A DNA stretch of 53,141 nt from Oscillibacter valericigenes (lineage in GTDB: Bacteria; Bacillota; Clostridia; Oscillospirales; Oscillospiraceae), in the NCBI RefSeq assembly GCF_021531315.1, contig NZ_JAFBIQ010000016.1, positions 1 through 53,141 of the forward strand, read 5' to 3'. The notes under the pieces were generated by a model. The model had not been told where the DNA came from. It did not search any database and was given only the letters and a program-made list of their open reading frames with translations. The first letter of the stretch is position 1; every line of letters begins with the position of its first letter. Positions 49,266 through 53,141 of this stretch are shown here, one piece after another. A program made the translations under genes and the position numbers.

Positions 49266-49939
49266 GTCTCCGGCCCTCCGAGCAGATAGCCCTCTCCGAT
49301 GCGGTTGTGGATGGGGTCGCAGCCCATCGCGGCGCGCAGCTTTTTCCGAAGAGCGGAGATGTGGACGCGAATGGCGTTGCTGAAGCCGTCCACGCTGTTG
49401 TCCCACACATGCTCGATCAGCTCCTCCTGGCTGACGGGGCGCCCCTGATTGAGCAGCAGATACTCCAAAATGCCGCTCTCCTTTTTCGTGAGGGGGACAG
49501 CCTGCCCATTCACTGTGGCGCTGCGGCTCCTTGTATCAAAGCGCAGCGTGCCGAAGGAGAGGCACACATCCGGCTGAATGAACTGCCGCTGCGTCAGGCT
49601 GCGGATGCGCGCCTCCAGCTCGGCGAGCGCAAAGGGCTTGGAGAGGTAGTCGTTGGCGCCCGCGTCGAGACCATCTACCTTGTCGGCTGTGCCGCTGCGG
49701 GCCGAGAGGATCAGCACCCGCGTCTCCCGGTCGGTCTGGCGGAGGGTGCGGAGCACCGTCATGCCGTCCAGCTTGGGAAGGTTCAGGTCCAGCAGCACAA
49801 GGTCGTAGCGCTCCACCTCCAGCAGCCGCAGCGCCTGCTCGCCATCGTAGGCGAGATCCACGCTGTAACCCAGCCGGCGCAGCCGGCGCGCGACGGCATC
49901 ACACAGCGTGCGTTCATCTTCAATGAGCAAAAGACGCAT
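49262..49939 (-). CDS. OmpR/PhoB-family response regulator
   Basis: 225 residues, ATG with AAAGGAGGACGCGCC upstream. The receiver domain has LLIEDERTL, LVLLDLNLPKLDG (phospho-acceptor Asp near 51), LILSARS and DYLSKPF. The winged helix (about 130-220) has FDTRSRSATVNGQAVPLTKK and VHISALRKKLRA. It pairs with the following kinase and stands back to back with the CD1871A/membrane-ferredoxin/TlpA operon; a direct repeat of the kind such regulators bind lies between them. Confidence 0.95.
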   Translation of the reverse strand: MRLLLIEDERTLCDAVARRLRRLGYSVDLAYDGEQALRLLEVERYDLVLLDLNLPKLDGMTVLRTLRQTDRETRVLILSARSGTADKVDGLDAGANDYLSKPFALAELEARIRSLTQRQFIQPDVCLSFGTLRFDTRSRSATVNGQAVPLTKKESGILEYLLLNQGRPVSQEELIEHVWDNSVDGFSNAIRVHISALRKKLRAAMGCDPIHNRIGEGYLLGGPET

Positions 49940-49999
49940 GGCGCGTCCTCCTTTTTCTTTGTGATCTAAGCGTAGTATAGCACATTGCGATAAAGTTTT

Positions 50000-50016
50000 T
50001 GTTAATTTTCTGTTCT
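50000..50016. promoter_or_regulatory. PhoB/OmpR-type direct repeat in the divergent region
   Basis: TGTTAA (50000-50005) and TGTTCT (50011-50016) are 11 bases apart, one helical turn, as in tandem boxes for OmpR-family regulators; the pair is also partly palindromic (GTTAA ... TTAAC). A TATGAT stands at 50042-50047, just 38 bases before the CD1871A start. The neighbouring response regulator is the natural candidate to bind here. Confidence 0.5.
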
Positions 50017-50079
50017 TAACATCAGCTTTAGGGGCAAAGCGGTATGATGCGATGCAGAAAACGCGAAAGGGTGAGAATG

Positions 50080-50226
50080 ATGAGAGTTGACCGAAAGGCC
50101 GCAGCGCAGCTCGCTCTGCTGCTCGTCGGCGCGGCGATGCTGGGCTTCGGCGTTTGGCGCGGCGAGGCAGCGTCGGTGCTGAGCAAGGCCGTCAAATTAT
50201 GTTTGGAGTGTGTGGGCATTGGATAG
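50080..50226 (+). CDS. CD1871A-family CXXC-motif membrane peptide
   Basis: 48 residues. One membrane helix (AAAQLALLLVGAAMLGFGVW) and a C-terminal CLECVGIG motif; this is the CD1871A family pattern of C. difficile. I choose the ATG at 50080, seven bases after AAAGGGTGAG; the frame is open to 50044. The CXXC sits just outside the helix, suggesting a thiol carrier or metal-site peptide. The stop overlaps the next start by 17 bases. Confidence 0.82.
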   Translation: MRVDRKAAAQLALLLVGAAMLGFGVWRGEAASVLSKAVKLCLECVGIG

Positions 50227-51130
50227 AGAATTTAAGACAGCCTCGCATCGCCTTGCGCGAGGGCGCGGCTGGATCCAGGCGGGGGCGGCGCTGCTGACCA
50301 ACCTGCACCTGCCGAACTTCCTCAAGGGAAGCCTTTATCAGGGGGCTGGAAAGACCGTCTGCGTGCCGGGACTGAACTGCTATTCCTGCCCCGCGGCGTC
50401 CGGGGCCTGTCCCATTGGGGCGTTTCAGGCGGTGGTGGGGTCTTCCAAGTTCAGCTTTTCCTATTATATCACAGGCTTTCTCATTCTGTTAGGGGTTTTG
50501 CTGGGGCGCTTTATCTGCGGCTTTCTCTGTCCCTTCGGCTGGTTTCAGGAGCTGCTGCATAAGATCCCGACAAAGAAGCTCTCTACAAAGAAGCTCAAGC
50601 CCCTGACATACCTCAAATACGCCGTTTTGCTGGTGATGGTCGTTCTGCTGCCGGCGTTTCTGGTGAACGATGTGGGCATGGGGGATCCCTTCTTCTGCAA
50701 GTACCTCTGCCCCCAAGGCGTGCTGGAGGGAGCCATCCCGCTGTCCCTTGCCAATTCCGGCATCCGGGCGGCGCTGGGCAAGCTGTTCACTTGGAAGCTT
50801 GGCATTTTGCTGACGGTAATCGCGTTGAGCGTGGTGTTCTACCGACCGTTCTGCAAATGGCTCTGCCCGCTGGGGGCGTTCTATGCCCTCTTTAACCGGG
50901 TGTCCCTCCTTCAGATGAAGGTGGACGAGCATAAGTGCATTTCCTGCGGGAAATGCGCTAAGGTCTGCAAGATGGATGTGGATGTGACAAAAACGCCCAA
51001 TCATACCGAGTGTATCCGCTGCGGGATGTGCGTCAGCGCCTGTCCCACCGGGGCCGTTTGCTTCCGCTACGGCTTCGGAGACGGAAAACAAAATATAAAA
51101 ATCAAAGAAAACACGGAGGAAACAACATGA
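50210..51130 (+). CDS. Membrane polyferredoxin (4Fe-4S, YccM/NapH-like)
   Basis: 306 residues from a GTG at 50210 (a TTG three codons on is also possible). Cysteine motifs in order: CYSCPAASGACPIG, CGFLCPFGWFQE, CKYLCPQG, CKWLCPLGAFYA, then two ferredoxin clusters CISCGKCAKVCKMD and CIRCGMCVSACPTG. About five membrane helices lie between. It should carry electrons across or along the membrane. Its gene overlaps the CD1871A peptide and, by ATGA, the TlpA-like gene, so the three form one unit. Confidence 0.9.
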   Translation: MWALDREFKTASHRLARGRGWIQAGAALLTNLHLPNFLKGSLYQGAGKTVCVPGLNCYSCPAASGACPIGAFQAVVGSSKFSFSYYITGFLILLGVLLGRFICGFLCPFGWFQELLHKIPTKKLSTKKLKPLTYLKYAVLLVMVVLLPAFLVNDVGMGDPFFCKYLCPQGVLEGAIPLSLANSGIRAALGKLFTWKLGILLTVIALSVVFYRPFCKWLCPLGAFYALFNRVSLLQMKVDEHKCISCGKCAKVCKMDVDVTKTPNHTECIRCGMCVSACPTGAVCFRYGFGDGKQNIKIKENTEETT

Positions 51131-52041
51131 AGCTGAAGAAATTGACCGCGCTGCTGCTCGCGGCGCTGCTGGTGCTCTCTCTCGCCGCCTGCGGCGCGAA
51201 GGACAGCGACAAAGCCGCGGATATGAGCGGCGACAACGCCGCCATGACCGGAGAGCCGAAGAACGCCAAGGAAGCCGCCGCGCTGTATCAGAAGCTGATG
51301 GAGCAGGAGAACGCGCGCTTTGCGGAGAACAGCGAGCTTTGGGAAAAGGTCTTCATGGCGGCGGACAAGGGCATGGCTATGATCGAGGACGGGAAAAACT
51401 ACGGCGATTTCCTGCTGGATACCATCGAGGGCGCCAAAGAGCAGTTTACCGACATGGAGTATAAGTGGCTGAAGGAGTCAGCCACGGAGATCAGCAATAT
51501 TGAAAACAAGCTGACCGAGCTGGAGGAAAAGTACCCTGAGATCGTGCAGTCGGAGATGAGTGGCAACGCCGATATGCAGAAGTTCCCCGCCTTTGAGGGG
51601 AAAGACCTGGACGGCAACGAGGTCAAGAGCGACGAGCTGTTCTCCACCAACGCCGTAACGGTCGTGAATTTCTGGTTCACCACCTGCAGTCCCTGCGTGG
51701 GTGAGCTTGGCGATCTGGACGCACTGAACAAGGAACTGGCGGACAAGGGCGGCGCGCTCATCGGCATCAACTCCTTCACGCTCGACGGCGACGAGAAGGC
51801 CATCGCCGAGGCGAAGGAGGTGCTTGCCAAGAAGGGCGCGACCTACCAGAACATCTATTTCGGCTCCGGCGGCGATGCCGGCAAGTTTGTGGAGAATGTC
51901 TTCGCCTATCCCACCACCTATGTGGTCGACCGCAGTGGCAATATCGTGGGTGAACCCATTGTAGGTGCCATCACGGAAAAGAAGCAGGCGGAGACGCTGC
52001 AAAAGCTCATCGACCAGGCGCTTGCCGCCGATATGGGCTGA
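51127..52041 (+). CDS. TlpA/ResA-like thioredoxin-fold lipoprotein
   Basis: 304 residues. Lipobox LVLSLAACGAK, a helical stretch of about 120 residues (KNAKEAAALYQKLMEQENAR), then a thioredoxin fold with the redox site FTTCSPCVGEL near residue 193 and cis-proline in FAYPTTYVVD. The ATG follows GGAGGAAACAAC. The helical N-terminal extension is unusual for TlpA proteins and may bind the partner membrane protein. It would receive electrons from the polyferredoxin or the CXXC peptide and reduce disulfides outside the membrane. Confidence 0.9.
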   Translation: MKLKKLTALLLAALLVLSLAACGAKDSDKAADMSGDNAAMTGEPKNAKEAAALYQKLMEQENARFAENSELWEKVFMAADKGMAMIEDGKNYGDFLLDTIEGAKEQFTDMEYKWLKESATEISNIENKLTELEEKYPEIVQSEMSGNADMQKFPAFEGKDLDGNEVKSDELFSTNAVTVVNFWFTTCSPCVGELGDLDALNKELADKGGALIGINSFTLDGDEKAIAEAKEVLAKKGATYQNIYFGSGGDAGKFVENVFAYPTTYVVDRSGNIVGEPIVGAITEKKQAETLQKLIDQALAADMG

Positions 52042-52238
52042 GAGGAACTCCCCCGAAAGTAGGTGGCGCCATGCTTCGGAGCGCGTTGCCGCTCATCCCG
52101 GCTGCGCCAACGGCACCTGCGAGGCGGAGGGCTACGGCTATCTGCTGTATTTGTTTGAAGAGTGAGCTTCGAAATGACCCACAGAGAAAATTCCTGCTCT
52201 TCTCCCGTTTGCTCGGAAAGATGCTCATACAGATCGAC

Positions 52239-52272
52239 AAAAAGAGGGACGCCGCGCAGCGCCCCTCTTTTA
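52239..52272 (+). terminator. Terminator after the TlpA-like gene
   Basis: AAAAGAGGGACGC and GCGCCCCTCTTTT pair over a six-base loop, followed by ATTATG. It is about 200 bases after the stop; the bases between contain a frame ending CEAEGYGYLLYLFEE (stop at 52163) that may be the tail of a lost gene. Confidence 0.7.
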
Positions 52273-52359
52273 TTATGAATAACAGCCATGAGCAAAACTC
52301 CAAAAGAGCAGTGATTGCAATGGTTTCCGGTCATGGCTGAAACCGAAAATCACTCATAT

Positions 52360-53141
52360 GATATAGAAAGCGGAGCCCCTTTTTGGTAAAATTGACTTGA
52401 GAGAAAACCAACCGGAAAGAGGCTGGCCGCTATCTACCGACAGGAAATCATTCAGGATGTGACGCTGTTCACATCCCAAAGCGCCGCCATGTTTTATGAC
52501 AAGCTTTTCAGCAGCTTGGACTTCACGCTGCCCAGAGCGGCAACCGGGCGGCGGGGCTTCCCCAAAGAAGCCATGGTCTGTGCGTTTATCGTTATGAAAT
52601 GCGAGGGGGTCTCACAAGTCACAGATTTGATGGATTATCTGGACAACAACCGGCTCATTGCCCACTATTGCGGGTTCAATATCATGGAGCCGCTGCCGTC
52701 CTACTGGACGTATGACCGCTGCCTGCGGCAGCTGAACAGCGGTGCGTTGAAATCGATCATGGCCAATCTGGTGCGGAAGCTGTATGAGCTGGGCGTGGTG
52801 GATGCGTCTTTCGTTGGTCTGGATTCCACACCCGTCATGGCGAACACGAAGCAGAACAACCCGAAATCCTTTGCAAAGAACAAGTTCTCCAAGGAAAACC
52901 ACCCCAAAAGCGACCCGGACTGCGCCTTGGGTGTCCACTCGGCCTCCAACCAGCACAATGAGCGGCGGTATGCGTTCTACTGGGGCTACAAAAGCCATGT
53001 ACTGGTGGACTGCATCTCCGGTCTGCCGCTCTATGAGTTGACCACGCCGGGCAATGTCGCTGATTCCTCCGTCGCCGCTGAGATCCTCGCGGCCGCGGAT
53101 CAGACGATCTCTTTGAAGGAATGCGCCTTCCTTGCCGACAA
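52360..53141 (+). mobile_element. Insertion sequence, left part, cut by the window edge
   Basis: The transposase begins near 52400 and runs off the end. The sequence GGAGCCCCTTTTTGGTAA (about 52371-52388) stands at the place of a terminal repeat, but the other end is not in the window, so the border cannot be set. Confidence 0.6.
52396..53141 (+). CDS. DDE transposase (IS4/IS1182-like), 3' end outside the window
   Basis: 248 codons in frame to the window end. The protein reads IYRQEIIQDVTLFTSQSAAM, RRGFPKEAMVCAFIVMKCEG, YCGFNIMEPLPSYWTYDRCL, then the catalytic patches GLDSTPVMANTK (first Asp) and LTTPGNVADSSVAAEILAA (second Asp). HSASNQHNERRYAFYWGYKS also fits the IS4/IS1182 group. No ATG stands at the right place: candidates are CTG at 52423 (after GAAAGAGG), GTG at 52459 and ATG at 52489. 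Incomplete. Confidence 0.85.

Noticed and set aside
52042-52165. A small gene after the TlpA-like gene
   Set aside because: The frame ending CEAEGYGYLLYLFEE has good codons only near its end and no start signal; at most the tail of a lost gene.

Overview
The window reads as a chromosomal segment of an anaerobic, GC-rich gut Firmicute of the Oscillospiraceae kind (Oscillibacter/Flavonifractor-like). This is inferred from strong AGGAGG ribosome sites, lipoproteins with LAAC/LSGC lipoboxes, superoxide reductase rather than SOD, a CD1871A-type CXXC peptide, poly-gamma-glutamate genes of the PgsW type, and mobile-element families typical of clostridia. No rRNA or CRISPR array is visible. The ends cut an SPFH-domain gene (left) and an IS transposase (right).

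Layout. 1-5590: chromosomal genes (SPFH protein, unknown protein, 5'-nucleotidase-type phosphoesterase, solute-binding lipoprotein, membrane-anchored LuxR-type regulator). 5623-5945: tRNA-Leu(TAA) and initiator tRNA-fMet, with an extra 5' half of tRNA-fMet just upstream. 5946-25860: accessory region. It starts with an integrative mobilizable element backbone: serine recombinase, MobV relaxase with a probable oriT, CHC2 primase, P4-type primase/helicase, a DUF6076 protein and a sigma-like protein. The cargo is a 1967-residue DUF4011 helicase-nuclease with an XRE regulator, a SLOG-like protein, a second XRE regulator and a DUF6061 protein. A tyrosine integrase and excisionase, a sigma-like protein and a dead XRE gene follow.

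26064-36963: two convergently organised parts of one probable poly-gamma-glutamate locus, all on the minus strand. pgsB-pgsC-pgsW, an aspartoacylase-family lipoprotein, a histidine kinase and a CitB/DcuR-type regulator form one operon. A surface gamma-glutamyltransferase, a DUF6305 lipoprotein, a DctM-like permease, a 48-residue membrane peptide and a second aspartoacylase-family enzyme form the next. The genes suggest polymer synthesis, surface processing and product uptake under one two-component system.

37073-40966: a graveyard of a conjugative element: a MITE-like repeat, several element proteins, one gene with a probable frameshift and a truncated, inverted, frameshifted CD1108-like gene. 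41120-46361: a redox island. A DUF134-NifX fusion and a Crp/Fnr regulator are followed by superoxide reductase and then an operon for an FTR-like protein, ferredoxin, membrane FeS protein, thioredoxin and a CoA-disulfide reductase-rhodanese. Two nearly identical TGTGAC-type palindromes, both centred near -40 of good promoters, mark the last two units as probable targets of the local Crp protein, whose recognition helix keeps the CRP contact residues.

46455-52272: DegV protein, a frameshifted type IV prepilin gene, an OmpR-type two-component system, and divergent from it a CD1871A-peptide/membrane ferredoxin/TlpA operon. 52360-53141: the start of an insertion sequence.
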